Origin: DSNY01 sp964539745
GTDB lineage: Bacteria; Pseudomonadota; Gammaproteobacteria; Burkholderiales; Burkholderiaceae_F
NCBI GenBank assembly: GCA_964539745.1
Contig: CAZIJU010000006.1
Coordinates: 11,209-75,208, forward strand
Reading direction: 5' to 3'
DNA length: 64,000 nt
The notes beneath the pieces are model-generated. The model was not told the origin of the DNA and searched no databases. It saw nothing but the letters and a program-made list of their open reading frames with translations. Positions 8,732-17,465 of the stretch are shown here, one piece after another. Numbering within the stretch: the stretch's first letter is position 1; every line of letters starts with the position of its first letter. Made by a program: the position numbers and the translations under genes.

Positions 8732-10723
8732 ATGCCTTCCACACTCGAACTGACGCTGCTGCTGCTGGCCGCCTCCGTGCTCGGCGTCGTCGCCTTCCGG
8801 CTCGCGAACCTGCCGCCGATGCTGGGCTACCTCACGGTCGGGATCATGATCGGGCCGCACGCGCTTGGCGTCGTGGGCGACGTCGAACAGACCCGCCATC
8901 TTGCCGAGTTCGGCGTCGTGTTCCTGATGTTTTCGATCGGTCTGGAGTTTTCGCTGCCGAAGCTGCGCGCGATGCGGCGCATCGTCTTCGGACTCGGGCT
9001 CGCGCAGGTGGCGGCGACGATCGCCGCGGTGATGGCGGCGGGCTTCGTGTTCAATCGCTTCTTCGCGCACGTGTTCGACATCCGGCTTGCGGGCGCATTC
9101 GCGCTCGGTGGTGCGTTCGCGATGTCGTCCACGGCGATCGTGATGAAATTGCTCGCCGAGCGGCTCGAGTTGGAGACCGAGCACGGGCGCCGGATCGTCG
9201 GCGTGCTGCTGTTCCAGGATCTCGCGGTCGTGCCGTTGCTGGTGATCGTGCCGGCGCTGGCGCGGCAGCCGGAGAACCTCGGACCGGCGCTCGGCTTGGC
9301 GGCGCTGAAGGCCGCCGCGCTGCTCGCGCTGCTGCTGGTCGGCGGGAAGTGGGTGATTCGGCGGTGGTTCCACGTGGTCGCGCGGCGCCGCTCGCACGAG
9401 CTGTTCACGCTGAACCTGCTGCTGGTGACGCTCGGACTGGCGTGGCTGACCGAGCTCGCGGGGCTGTCGCTTGCGCTGGGCGCGTTCATCGCCGGCGTGC
9501 TGATCGCCGAGACCGAGTACCGGCACCAGGTCGAAGAGGACATCAAACCGTTTCGCGACGTACTGCTGGGGTTGTTCTTCGTTACGATCGGCATGTTGCT
9601 GAACGTCGGCGTGGTGACCGAACGGCTCGGCTGGGTGCTGCTCGCGCTGCTGCTGCCGACCGCGTTCAAGTTCGCGCTGATCGTGGGGCTGGCGCGCACC
9701 TTCGGCGCGGCGGCCGGAACCGCGATCCGCGCCGCGCTGCCGCTGGCCACCGCGGGCGAGTTCGGCTTCGTTCTGCTGAACCAGGCGGGCGGCCTGCAGC
9801 TGCTGCCGCCAGCGCTGATGCAGGTCGTGCTCGCCGCGATGCTGCTGTCGATGCTCGCCACGCCGTTCCTGATGCAGTACAGCGGCCGCATTGCGATGCG
9901 CTTCGTCGCTTCGGAGTGGATGCAGCGCGCGCTCGAACTGCACCAGATCGCCACGCGCGCGATGGCGACCGAAAAGCACGTCGTGATCTGCGGCTTCGGA
10001 CGCACCGGCCAGCATCTGGCGAAGATGCTGGAGCAGGAGAACATCCCCTACGTCGCGCTCGACCTCGACCCCGATCGCGTGCGAGAGGCCGCGGCCGCCG
10101 GCGAGTCGGTCGTCTACGGCGACGCCGCCCGCCGCGAGACGCTGGTGGCCGCCGGCGTGGCGCGCGCGGCCGCGCTCGTCGTCACCTACGCCGACACGCG
10201 CTCGGCGCTGAAGGTGATCCACTTCGCACACGAGATCAACCCGAAGTTGCCGATCATCGTGCGTACCGCCGACGACTCCGACCTGGACAAGCTGCTGGCC
10301 GCCGGCGCGACCGAGGTCGTTCCGGAAATCTTCGAAGGCAGCCTGATGCTCGGCTCGCACGCGCTGGTGCTGCTCGGCGTGCCGCTGCAGCGGGTCGTCA
10401 AGCGCGTGCGCGAGGCACGCGACTCGCGCTACCGCCTGCTGCGCGGCTACTTCTACGGCGCCGACGAGCGCGAGGCGTTCGAGGAAGAGGGGCACGAGCG
10501 GCTGCATTCGGTGCCGATCGAGGCCGGCGCGGCCGCGATCGGCCGCGCGCTCGGCGAGCTGAAGCTCGACGAGGTCGGCGCCGAGGTCACCGCAATCCGC
10601 CGGCGCGGCATCCGTGGCGAGAACCCCGCCCCCGACATGGTGCTGCGCGAGGGCGACGTCGTCGTGCTGCGCGGCGTACCCGAAGCGCTCGAGCTGGCCG
10701 AGGAGCGGCTGCTGCAGAAGTAG
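8732..10723 (+). CDS. Kef-type monovalent cation:proton antiporter (CPA2) with RCK domain
   Basis: 663 residues. The N-terminal two fifths to one half is a 12-13 helix Na+/H+ exchanger-type membrane domain (FRLANLPPMLGYLTVGIMIGP, LFQDLAVVPLL, ALPLATAGEFGFVLL). A TrkA-N/RCK NAD-binding domain follows near 410 (HVVICGFGRTGQHLAKML), then a TrkA-C domain at the C-terminus. Such YbaL/KefB proteins exchange K+ for H+. It lies divergent to kdsD, a frequent betaproteobacterial arrangement. The start was chosen at 8732 because the protein then begins directly before the first helix. Confidence 0.92.
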   Translation: MPSTLELTLLLLAASVLGVVAFRLANLPPMLGYLTVGIMIGPHALGVVGDVEQTRHLAEFGVVFLMFSIGLEFSLPKLRAMRRIVFGLGLAQVAATIAAVMAAGFVFNRFFAHVFDIRLAGAFALGGAFAMSSTAIVMKLLAERLELETEHGRRIVGVLLFQDLAVVPLLVIVPALARQPENLGPALGLAALKAAALLALLLVGGKWVIRRWFHVVARRRSHELFTLNLLLVTLGLAWLTELAGLSLALGAFIAGVLIAETEYRHQVEEDIKPFRDVLLGLFFVTIGMLLNVGVVTERLGWVLLALLLPTAFKFALIVGLARTFGAAAGTAIRAALPLATAGEFGFVLLNQAGGLQLLPPALMQVVLAAMLLSMLATPFLMQYSGRIAMRFVASEWMQRALELHQIATRAMATEKHVVICGFGRTGQHLAKMLEQENIPYVALDLDPDRVREAAAAGESVVYGDAARRETLVAAGVARAAALVVTYADTRSALKVIHFAHEINPKLPIIVRTADDSDLDKLLAAGATEVVPEIFEGSLMLGSHALVLLGVPLQRVVKRVREARDSRYRLLRGYFYGADEREAFEEEGHERLHSVPIEAGAAAIGRALGELKLDEVGAEVTAIRRRGIRGENPAPDMVLREGDVVVLRGVPEALELAEERLLQK

Positions 10724-10743
10724 CGGCCGTTCCGACCACTGCG

Positions 10744-10973
10744 AAGCTGTGAAGATTTCGTCGCGAGCGGCCCGCTGCTCCGGATCGAGTCTGGGGGTAC
10801 GTAGCCGCAGGGCCGAGACATTTCAGGTGGATGGGCCTTGCCCGAAAAGGCGCCAGCCTTTCGGCGCAGGCTCACGTGCGCGCAGCGCACGTTCAGCCCG
10901 CCGCAGGCGGGCGGCCGCAGCCAACACCGCGCAACGACGCCAGCGGGCTGCGCAGCAGAAAGATTCACAGCTT
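10744..10973. mobile_element. MITE-like element, 230 bp, with terminal inverted repeats and three internal hairpins
   Basis: The left end AAGCTGTGAAGATTTCGTC and the right end GAAAGATTCACAGCTT are inverted repeats (ten perfect outer base pairs, then imperfect). Inside are three hairpins: near 10842-10866 (CCGAAAAGGC / GCCTTTCGG), 10874-10892 (ACGTGCG / CGCACGT) and 10896-10912 (GCCCGCC / GGCGGGC). A shorter copy with the same ends but without the interior is at 38083-38135. It lies just after the Kef gene stop and 11 bases beyond the receiver gene, between convergent genes. No protein is encoded. Confidence 0.65.
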
Positions 10974-10984
10974 TTGCGCGGACG

Positions 10985-11389
10985 CTACGAAGCCAGCGGC
11001 AGGTAACGCAGCATGATCGTCGCCAGGTCCGCGTTCGTGTAGGGCTTCGACACGTGCTCGTCCATGCCGACGTCGAGGCTCTTCTGCCGGTCGACGGCAA
11101 GCGCGTTGGCCGTCAGCGCGACGATCGGCACGCGCGCGCGGCGGGCGTTCGCCTCCTCGGCGCGCCAGGTGCGCGCGGCCGTGTAGCCGTCCATGCGCGG
11201 CATGTGGATGTCCATCAGCACGAGGTCGAACGGCTCGGCGCGCAGCCGGTCGAGCGCCTCGACGCCGTCGCTGGCGACCTCGACGTCCACACCCAGTCCT
11301 TCGAGGGTCGTGCGGGCGACGATGGCGTTGACCGGGTTGTCCTCGACGAGGAGCACGCGGCCGGCAAATTGGGGCAGAAGCGCTTGCAT
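10985..11389 (-). CDS. Stand-alone response regulator receiver (CheY-like)
   Basis: 134 residues made of one REC domain: acidic pocket LLVEDNP (Glu16/Asp17), phospho-acceptor Asp60 in VLMDIHMPRMDG, and the conserved Lys115 in VSKPY. The sequence is of the type found at the C-end of hybrid histidine kinases (ALTANA, DEHVSKPY), so it may be a detached receiver or a single-domain regulator in a phosphorelay. No kinase is adjacent. The partner is unknown. Confidence 0.85.
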   Translation of the reverse strand: MQALLPQFAGRVLLVEDNPVNAIVARTTLEGLGVDVEVASDGVEALDRLRAEPFDLVLMDIHMPRMDGYTAARTWRAEEANARRARVPIVALTANALAVDRQKSLDVGMDEHVSKPYTNADLATIMLRYLPLAS

Positions 11390-11594
11390 CGAAGGCGGTC
11401 GGCGTGCCCGCGCCGAGGACTCCGGACGGCCGGGGCCGCGCGGGCGATGGTTACCCCGGATCGCCCCATGCTGCCGGGCGCCGGCGGCGGCGATGGCCCG
11501 AGTTGCGCGCGCCGCGCCGCGCTATTCCGGACATCGCCGGATCTGCGGCGGACCCTCGGCGCGCAACCGCGGCCGGCGCATCATGCCGGCCGGC

Positions 11595-11631
11595 GGGAAC
11601 TTTTTCGGGACCGGATCGCAATAGCGTGGAA
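11595..11631 (+). promoter_or_regulatory. Possible ECF-type promoter/leader before the sigma gene
   Basis: GGGAAC followed by a T-run and CGGGACC lies at 11595-11613, about 30 bases ahead of the sigma-factor ATG. GGAAC-type -35 elements are typical of autoregulated ECF sigma genes. No convincing -10 is visible, and the predicted leader would be very short, so this is tentative. Confidence 0.35.
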
Positions 11632-12240
11632 ATGGCCTTCGACCCGACGACGACGCGCGCCGCGACCGACGCCGAGCTGCTCGCCCGTGCGGCGACGGCC
11701 GCCGCGCCCTTGCGCGCGCCCGCGATCGAAGAGCTGTTCCGGCGTCACCGGGCGGCGGTGTACCGCTACGCGTGGCTGCTGACCGGTTCGGAGTCGGCGG
11801 CCGCCGACGTGCTGCAGGAGACCTTTCTCGCACTGCTGGACGCACCGGTCGGTTTCGATCCCGCGCGCGGCTGCGCCGCCGCGTACCTGTGCGGCATCGC
11901 ACGCCATCTCGCGCTGCGCGACCGCGCGAGTCGCGTGCAGGCGATCGACGACATCACGCCGGTCGCCGAGGACGGCGAGCGTGCCGACGCGCCGGCGCTG
12001 CCGCCGCTGCCGGCCGACGAAGTCGAGCGCGCCCGGGCGATCGATGCGCTGTACGCGGCGATCCGCGTGCTGCCGCCGCACTACCGCGACGTGCTGATGC
12101 TGGTCGAGCTGCAGGAGTTCTCCTACGCCGACGCGGCCGCGCTCGCGGGCATCGAGGTCGGCACCGTGCGGTCGCGCCTGGCGCGCGCGAAGGCGCGGCT
12201 GCTGGAACTTCTGGCGGCGCCGCGCGCAATAGATCGATGA
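11632..12240 (+). CDS. ECF-family RNA polymerase sigma factor
   Basis: 202 residues with sigma-70 region 2 (ELFRRHRAAVYRYAWLLTGS, then AADVLQETFLALL) and region 4 (LPPHYRDVLMLVELQEFSYADAAA, GIEVGTVRSRLARAKARL), joined by an acidic/Pro linker. There is no extra C-terminal domain. The ATG at 11632 is preceded by GTGGAA. Its stop overlaps the next gene start as ATGA, so a one-membrane-span partner is produced with it, as expected for sigma/anti-sigma pairs. The signal sensed is not evident. Confidence 0.93.
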   Translation: MAFDPTTTRAATDAELLARAATAAAPLRAPAIEELFRRHRAAVYRYAWLLTGSESAAADVLQETFLALLDAPVGFDPARGCAAAYLCGIARHLALRDRASRVQAIDDITPVAEDGERADAPALPPLPADEVERARAIDALYAAIRVLPPHYRDVLMLVELQEFSYADAAALAGIEVGTVRSRLARAKARLLELLAAPRAIDR

Positions 12241-12755
12241 GGACGCCGATGGATCCCCGCACCGATCAAGCGCTCGACCGCTGGCTCGCCGCCGCGCGCG
12301 ACCAGCTTGCGCGCCGCGAGCCGCCGCCGTGGAGCGAAGGTGAGCTTCGCGCGCGCATCGACGAACGGCTCGCGCTGCAGGCGGTCGCCGGTTCACGGCC
12401 CGCCATGCGACCGCGCGCGCAACCGCGCGCCGCGTCCGCGAAGCGCCGACTCCTCGGGTGGCTGGGCGCACGGGCGATGGCCGCCGGCGCATTCGCGCTG
12501 CTGCTCGTCGCCGGCACGCTGCTGCGTGCCGGCGGCGGATCCGCTGCGCTGCCGCCGGCGCCCTTCATCGCTTTGACGTCGATCGACGCGATCGCCGCGG
12601 AGCCGGGCAAGGTCGTCGTCCCCGCGCGCGTTCCGCGCGCGCAGCTTGCCGACTACGGCCTGCCGGTCGATCCGGCGCGGGCCGACGTGCCGGCGCAGGC
12701 CGAATTCCTGCTGTCCGCGCGCGGCGTCGTGCTCGCCGTGCGCTTTGTCGAGTGA
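12237..12755 (+). CDS. Putative anti-sigma factor, single-span membrane protein
   Basis: 172 residues from the overlapping ATG (168 from the ATG at 12249). There is an N-terminal cytoplasmic part of about 80 residues rich in Arg and Ala, one transmembrane helix at about 80-98 (MAAGAFALLLVAGTLL), and a C-terminal periplasmic part of about 70 residues. I see no Cys/His zinc motif of the ZAS type. The role as anti-sigma factor is inferred from overlap with the sigma gene and topology, not from sequence similarity. Confidence 0.65.
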   Translation: MRTPMDPRTDQALDRWLAAARDQLARREPPPWSEGELRARIDERLALQAVAGSRPAMRPRAQPRAASAKRRLLGWLGARAMAAGAFALLLVAGTLLRAGGGSAALPPAPFIALTSIDAIAAEPGKVVVPARVPRAQLADYGLPVDPARADVPAQAEFLLSARGVVLAVRFVE

Positions 12756-12766
12756 GGAGACCCGCG

Positions 12767-13795
12767 ATGTACCGATCGTTGATCGTCGCCGGAACGTTCG
12801 CCGCAACGGGCGCCGTTCTGGCGCAGCCTGCAAGCGCGCCCGCCGCTCACGTGCCCGAGCCGCCGGCGGCGCGGCACGTTTCTTTCGATCTGGCGCTGCC
12901 CAGTCTCGGCTTCGCGTCGTCCGAGATCGGCGGCCGCGTCGTCAAAGGCGCGCCGTACACGGCCGAGGCGGTCACCGAAACCGTGCAGGCGCTGGCCGAC
13001 GGCAACCGCATCGTGCGCAAGTCGACGACGCGGCTGGCGCGCGACGGCGAAGGCCGCACGCGGCAGGAGCGCATCGGCCGCGACGGGCAGGTCGCGTCGA
13101 TCTTCATCAACGACGTCGTCGCCGGCAAGCGCTACATGCTGTCGCCTGCGCGCAAGACCGCGCTCGAGCTGCCGCGTGCGCCGCTCGCCGAAGGCGTGCC
13201 GCTTGCGCCGGCAGCGTCGGCCGACGAGATGCGCTCGTGGGCCGAGGCGATGCGCGAATGGGCGCGCGACTTCGCCGCGCGCTTCCGCACCGAACACGTG
13301 GAAACGCGCACCGAAAAGACCAAGGACGGCGAAATGCGCGTGACCGTCAACCGCCGCTCGGCGACCAGCGACGCACCCGGCGACGTCGCGATCGACGTGA
13401 TCCGCGTCGCCGAAGCCCCGCACGTGCCGGTGCCGCCGGTGCCCCCGGTTCCCGGCGTGGCACCCGCGCCGCCGGTGCCACCCGTGCCGATGATCGCGCC
13501 GCCGCCGGGGCAGGGCGTCACGACCCCGCTCGGCGCGAAGGAGTTCGACGGCGTGCGCGCCGACGGCACCCGCACCACCTGGACGATCCCCGCCGGCCGC
13601 ATCGGCAACGAGAAGCCGATCGAGATCGTCTCCGAACGCTGGTACTCGCCCGAGCTGATGCTCGTCGTCGCCACGCGTCATGCCGATCCGCGCAGCGGCG
13701 AAACGAGCTATCGGCTGGTCGACCTCAAGCGCGGCGAACCGGACGCGGCGCTGTTCAAGCTGCCAGGCGATTACGAGCTGCGCGGGCGCAGGTAG
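12767..13795 (+). CDS. Periplasmic protein of unknown function in ECF sigma operon
   Basis: 342 residues with a signal peptide (about 1-19, ending AVLAQ). An N-terminal beta-rich domain carries ETVQALADGNRIVRKST, followed by RDGEGRTRQE. A helical charged section (about 145-180) comes next, then a Pro/Val linker at about 222-245 made of PPVPPVP-type repeats, then a C-terminal domain related in style to the first (GVRADGTRTTWTIPAG). Similar domains occur in Acidobacteria and other bacteria as uncharacterised proteins. It starts 11 bases after the putative anti-sigma gene with TGAGGAGA as ribosome site. It may be the envelope sensor or main target of the sigma factor; this is inference. Confidence 0.7.
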   Translation: MYRSLIVAGTFAATGAVLAQPASAPAAHVPEPPAARHVSFDLALPSLGFASSEIGGRVVKGAPYTAEAVTETVQALADGNRIVRKSTTRLARDGEGRTRQERIGRDGQVASIFINDVVAGKRYMLSPARKTALELPRAPLAEGVPLAPAASADEMRSWAEAMREWARDFAARFRTEHVETRTEKTKDGEMRVTVNRRSATSDAPGDVAIDVIRVAEAPHVPVPPVPPVPGVAPAPPVPPVPMIAPPPGQGVTTPLGAKEFDGVRADGTRTTWTIPAGRIGNEKPIEIVSERWYSPELMLVVATRHADPRSGETSYRLVDLKRGEPDAALFKLPGDYELRGRR

Positions 13796-13832
13796 TTGCC
13801 CGTCATGCCGAGCCGCCGGCGCGAGATGGCTA

Positions 13833-13925
13833 GGGTCTGTTGACAAATAGGTTCAAGATACGTGTCCGACTCGTCGAAGGAGTTGGATCATGGTTCGCAA
13901 GTGGCTGAGCGAGGCAGTTCGATGC
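13833..13925 (+). mobile_element. Left-end remnant of an IS5-like insertion sequence
   Basis: CTAG followed by GGGTCTGTTGACAAAT looks like a target site plus the terminal inverted repeat of an IS5-type element. At 13890 an ATG begins MVRKWLSE, like the start of such transposases, with a good GGAG upstream, but the similarity stops after about ten residues and no right end is seen. It lies directly beyond the toxin-antitoxin pair. Only the left approximately 90 bases remain. Confidence 0.5.
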
Positions 13926-13941
13926 ACCCCGGCGACGGCTT

Positions 13942-14274
13942 TCAGCGAACTTCGATCAGCCGATCGCCGCGCTCGAGTGCGGCGATCAAGTCGGACCAAA
14001 CGCTTGCAAAGCGTGCGAGGAGGGCCGACTTGCGCGTATTGCCGATTCGCACCCGGATCACGATTGGAGGTCCCTGCTTGGCAACCGAACGGCGGCGCCC
14101 AAAGTCCTCATCTTTCGAGACGATGATGGTGTCCCCGGCGACGGCCCGCTGCCAGACCTGCTCGTCGGTTACGCTCGGCTGGCCGATCTCCGCGACGTGA
14201 TCGGCCTCGTGTTCCTGTTCGCGTAGCCAGCGCGCCGGTGCCGGCGGCAGGTTGGCATCGACCAGGAAGCGCAT
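13942..14274 (-). CDS. DUF5615 PIN-like toxin
   Basis: 110 residues starting MRFLVDANLPPAPARWL, the typical opening of DUF5615 PIN-like proteins, with acidic residues in VSKDEDFGRR and a conserved VIRVRIGN strand. Such proteins are predicted RNases related to VapC and pair with DUF433 proteins. Its ATG overlaps the DUF433 stop (TGATG). An IS remnant begins within 20 bases of its 3' end, consistent with an accessory island. Confidence 0.85.
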   Translation of the reverse strand: MRFLVDANLPPAPARWLREQEHEADHVAEIGQPSVTDEQVWQRAVAGDTIIVSKDEDFGRRRSVAKQGPPIVIRVRIGNTRKSALLARFASVWSDLIAALERGDRLIEVR

Positions 14275-14498
14275 CAGGCGGAGCTGAGCACGGGATGATC
14301 GACCTGGAGCGCGGCGTATTCGAGCGCGGCCTTGACGTCTCCCGGTTCGAGATACGGGTAGTCGGCGAGGATTTCTTCGGTAGAGGCCCCGTTGGCCAGC
14401 AGGTCCAGGATGTCCTTGACGCGAACGCGCATCCCTCGGATGCATGGGCGTCCGCTGCAGACATTGGGGTCGGTCGTGATCCGATGCAGTTCGCTCAT
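14274..14498 (-). CDS. DUF433 antitoxin
   Basis: 74 residues: HRITTDPNVCSGRPCIRGMR, then VKDILDLLANGASTEEIL and YPYLEPGDVKAAL, the full DUF433 pattern with a predicted winged-helix fold. DUF433 proteins are the antitoxin partner of DUF5615 genes and usually repress their own operon. It is the first gene of the pair, overlapping the toxin start by one base. Confidence 0.88.
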   Translation of the reverse strand: MSELHRITTDPNVCSGRPCIRGMRVRVKDILDLLANGASTEEILADYPYLEPGDVKAALEYAALQVDHPVLSSA

Positions 14499-14577
14499 TC
14501 CGAACCTCGTTTGCTTCTCGAGGTCAATGTGCTCCGCCGGGCTCCGACCGGCAAGCCGCGGAGCAGCGCGCGTCGCG

Positions 14578-17430
14578 CTACGCCGCCTTCCGCTCGCGCC
14601 CGCGCGCGAGCGCCGTAGCGAGATAGCGCCCCGTGTAGCTCGCCGGGTTGGCGGCGATCTCTTCCGGCGCGCCGGCGGCGACGATGCGACCGCCGGCGTC
14701 GCCGCCCTCGGGGCCGAGGTCGATCACCCAGTCCGCGGTCTTGATCACGTCGAGGTTGTGTTCGATGACCACCACCGTGTTGCCGGCGTCGCGCAGTTGG
14801 TGCAGCACGCGCAGCAGCAGGTCGATGTCGTGGAAGTGCAGCCCGGTCGTCGGTTCGTCGAGGATGTAGAGCGTGCGTCCCGTGTCGCGCTTGGACAGCT
14901 CGAGCGAAAGCTTCACGCGCTGCGCCTCGCCGCCGGACAGCGTCGTCGCGCTCTGGCCGAGGCGGATGTAGCCGAGGCCTACGTCGGTCAGCGTCTGCAG
15001 CTTGCGCGCGATCGCCGGCACCGCCTCGAAGAACTCGGCCGCCTGCTCGACCGTGAGATCGAGCACCTGCGCGATGTTCAGCCCCTTGTACAGCACCTCG
15101 AGCGTCTCGCGGTTGTAGCGCGTGCCGCGACAGGTGTCGCACGTGACGTAGACGTCGGGCAGGAAGTGCATCTCGACGCGGATCAGGCCGTCGCCCTGGC
15201 ATGCCTCGCAGCGGCCGCCTTTGACGTTGAACGAAAAGCGCCCGGCCTCGTAGCCGCGCTCGCGCGCGGTCGGCGTTCCGGCGAACAGTTCGCGGATCGG
15301 CGTGAACAGTCCCGTGTACGTGGCCGGATTGCTGCGCGGTGTGCGCCCGATCGGGCTCTGGTCGACGCTGATGATCTTGTCGAAGTGCTCGAGCCCCTCG
15401 ATCGATTCGTACGGTGCCGGTTCGGCGGTCGCGCCGTACAGGTGCCGCGCCACCGCGGCCGCGAGCGTGTCGTTGATCAGGGTCGACTTGCCCGAGCCCG
15501 ATACGCCGGTCACGCAGACGAGCAGCCCGACCGGCAGCTCCAGGTCGACGTTCTTCAGGTTGTTGCCGCGCGCGCCGCCGAGCTTGAGCCAGTGCAGGCC
15601 CGGTCGCGTGCGCGCTTGCGGCACCGCGATGCACTTGCGGCCCGCGAGATATGCACCGGTCAGCGATTCGGGCGACGCCTCGATGTCTTCGGGCCGGCCC
15701 TCCGCGACGACGCGGCCGCCGTGCTCGCCGGCGCCGGGACCCATGTCGACGACGTGATCGGCCGCCCGGATCGCATCCTCGTCGTGTTCGACGACGAGCA
15801 CCGTGTTGCCGAGGTCGCGTAGCTGCTTCAGCGTGCCGATCAGCCGGTCGTTGTCGCGCTGGTGCAGCCCGATCGACGGCTCGTCGAGCACGTACATCAC
15901 GCCCGTCAGTCCGGAGCCGATCTGCGACGCGAGCCTGATGCGCTGCGACTCGCCGCCCGACAGCGTGTCGGCGGCTCGGTCGAGCGTCAGATATGTCAAC
16001 CCGACGTCGTTCAGGAACTTCAGGCGCGCCGCGATCTCGCGCACGATGCGCCCGCCGATCTCCTGCTTCGCGCCTTCGAGCCGCAGCGCGTCGAAGTAAT
16101 CGCGCACGTCGGCGAGCGTCATCCGCTCGATTTCGTAGATGGCGCGGCGCTGATCGCCGTCGCCTACGAAGACGAAGCGCGCTTCGCGCCGCAGGCGCGA
16201 GCCTGCGCATTCGGGGCATCGTCTGGCCGCGCGGTACTTGCCGAGCTCTTCACGCACCGCCGGCGAGTCGGTTTCGCGCCAACGCCGCTCCATGTTCGGC
16301 AGCACACCTTCGAACGGGTGGCGGCGGACGATCCTGCGGCCCTTGTCGTTCGTATACGAAAACGCGATCTCGACGCCGCTGCTGCCGCGCAGGACCTGTT
16401 CGCGGAAGTCGGCGGGCAGCGAATCCCACGGCGCGTCGATGTCGACGCCAGCGTGTTTGGCGAGTGCGACCAGCATCTGGAAGTAGTACTGGTTGCGCGC
16501 GTCCCAGCCGCGGATCGCGCCGCTGGCGAGCGACAACTCGGGATGTGCGACGACGCGCCGTTCGTCGAAGAATTCGACCGTGCCCAGCCCGTCGCAGCTC
16601 GGGCACGCACCCGTCGGGTTGTTGAACGAAAACAGCCGTGGATCGAGGTCTGGCAGCGAATAGCCGCAGATCGGGCAGGTGTGGCGGTTGGAGAACGCCG
16701 CTTCGGTGCCGTTGTCGACGTCGAGCAGCAGCGCGCGGCCGTCGGCGATGCGAAGCGCGGTCTCGAACGACTCGGCGAGGCGCTGCCGCGCATCGGCGCG
16801 CACCTTCAGCCGGTCGACGACGACGTCGATCGAGTGCTTTTCGTTCTTCGCGAGCGCCGGAAGGTCCTCGGCCTCGACGATCGCACCGTCGATGCGGAAT
16901 CGCACGAAGCCCTGCGCCTGCAGATCCTCGAACAGCTCGCCGAATCCGCCCTTGCGCTCGTGGACCACGGGTGCGAGCACGACGAGTCGGGTATCGGCCG
17001 GCAGGGCGAGTGCCGCGTCGACCATCTGCGAGACGCTCTGCGCGGCGAGCGCCTGTTCCGGATGATCGGGGCAGTGCGGTTGTCCGACGCGCGCGTACAG
17101 CAGCCGCAGGTAGTCGTGGATCTCCGTGACGGTGCCGACGGTCGAGCGCGGGTTGTGGCCGGCCGCCTTCTGCTCGATCGCAATCGCCGGCGACAGCCCT
17201 TCGATCAGGTCGACGTCGGGCTTTTCCATCAGTTGCAGGAACTGCCGCGCGTAGGCGGACAGCGACTCGACGTAGCGGCGCTGCCCTTCCGCGTACAGCG
17301 TGTCGAACGCGAGCGAACTCTTGCCCGAGCCTGACAGCCCGGTGATCACGACGAGCTTGTTCCGCGGCAGATCGAGCGCAACGTCCTTCAGGTTGTGCGT
17401 GCGTGCGCCGCGGATTCGGATCTGTTCCAT
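14578..17430 (-). CDS. uvrA: Excinuclease ABC subunit A
   Basis: 950 residues, normal length. The first Walker A GLSGSGKS is at 31-38. The first zinc module has CPICG and CPSCDGLG; the second ABC half has GVSGSGKSTLI and a second zinc finger CEACQGDG...CDTCRGTRY. Signature sequences TLSGGESQRI and TLSGGEAQRV are both present. It recognises DNA damage in nucleotide excision repair. The ATG at 17430 gives MEQIRIRGARTHN; a longer frame to 17457 is less likely. No clear LexA box was found upstream. Confidence 0.97.
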   Translation of the reverse strand: MEQIRIRGARTHNLKDVALDLPRNKLVVITGLSGSGKSSLAFDTLYAEGQRRYVESLSAYARQFLQLMEKPDVDLIEGLSPAIAIEQKAAGHNPRSTVGTVTEIHDYLRLLYARVGQPHCPDHPEQALAAQSVSQMVDAALALPADTRLVVLAPVVHERKGGFGELFEDLQAQGFVRFRIDGAIVEAEDLPALAKNEKHSIDVVVDRLKVRADARQRLAESFETALRIADGRALLLDVDNGTEAAFSNRHTCPICGYSLPDLDPRLFSFNNPTGACPSCDGLGTVEFFDERRVVAHPELSLASGAIRGWDARNQYYFQMLVALAKHAGVDIDAPWDSLPADFREQVLRGSSGVEIAFSYTNDKGRRIVRRHPFEGVLPNMERRWRETDSPAVREELGKYRAARRCPECAGSRLRREARFVFVGDGDQRRAIYEIERMTLADVRDYFDALRLEGAKQEIGGRIVREIAARLKFLNDVGLTYLTLDRAADTLSGGESQRIRLASQIGSGLTGVMYVLDEPSIGLHQRDNDRLIGTLKQLRDLGNTVLVVEHDEDAIRAADHVVDMGPGAGEHGGRVVAEGRPEDIEASPESLTGAYLAGRKCIAVPQARTRPGLHWLKLGGARGNNLKNVDLELPVGLLVCVTGVSGSGKSTLINDTLAAAVARHLYGATAEPAPYESIEGLEHFDKIISVDQSPIGRTPRSNPATYTGLFTPIRELFAGTPTARERGYEAGRFSFNVKGGRCEACQGDGLIRVEMHFLPDVYVTCDTCRGTRYNRETLEVLYKGLNIAQVLDLTVEQAAEFFEAVPAIARKLQTLTDVGLGYIRLGQSATTLSGGEAQRVKLSLELSKRDTGRTLYILDEPTTGLHFHDIDLLLRVLHQLRDAGNTVVVIEHNLDVIKTADWVIDLGPEGGDAGGRIVAAGAPEEIAANPASYTGRYLATALARGRERKAA

Positions 17431-17465
17431 GAGCGTCGGACTGGGTGAGCGAACCAAACACTATA

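Noticed and set aside
7916..10507. 863-codon minus-strand frame opposite the Kef gene
   Set aside because: Composition is Gln/Arg/His-rich without motifs, while the plus strand carries a full antiporter with an RCK domain.
14578..17430. SOS (LexA) box upstream of uvrA
   Set aside because: I looked for CTG-N10-CAG type palindromes near 17430-17520; the only strong palindrome is the terminator-like stem, which does not fit a LexA site.
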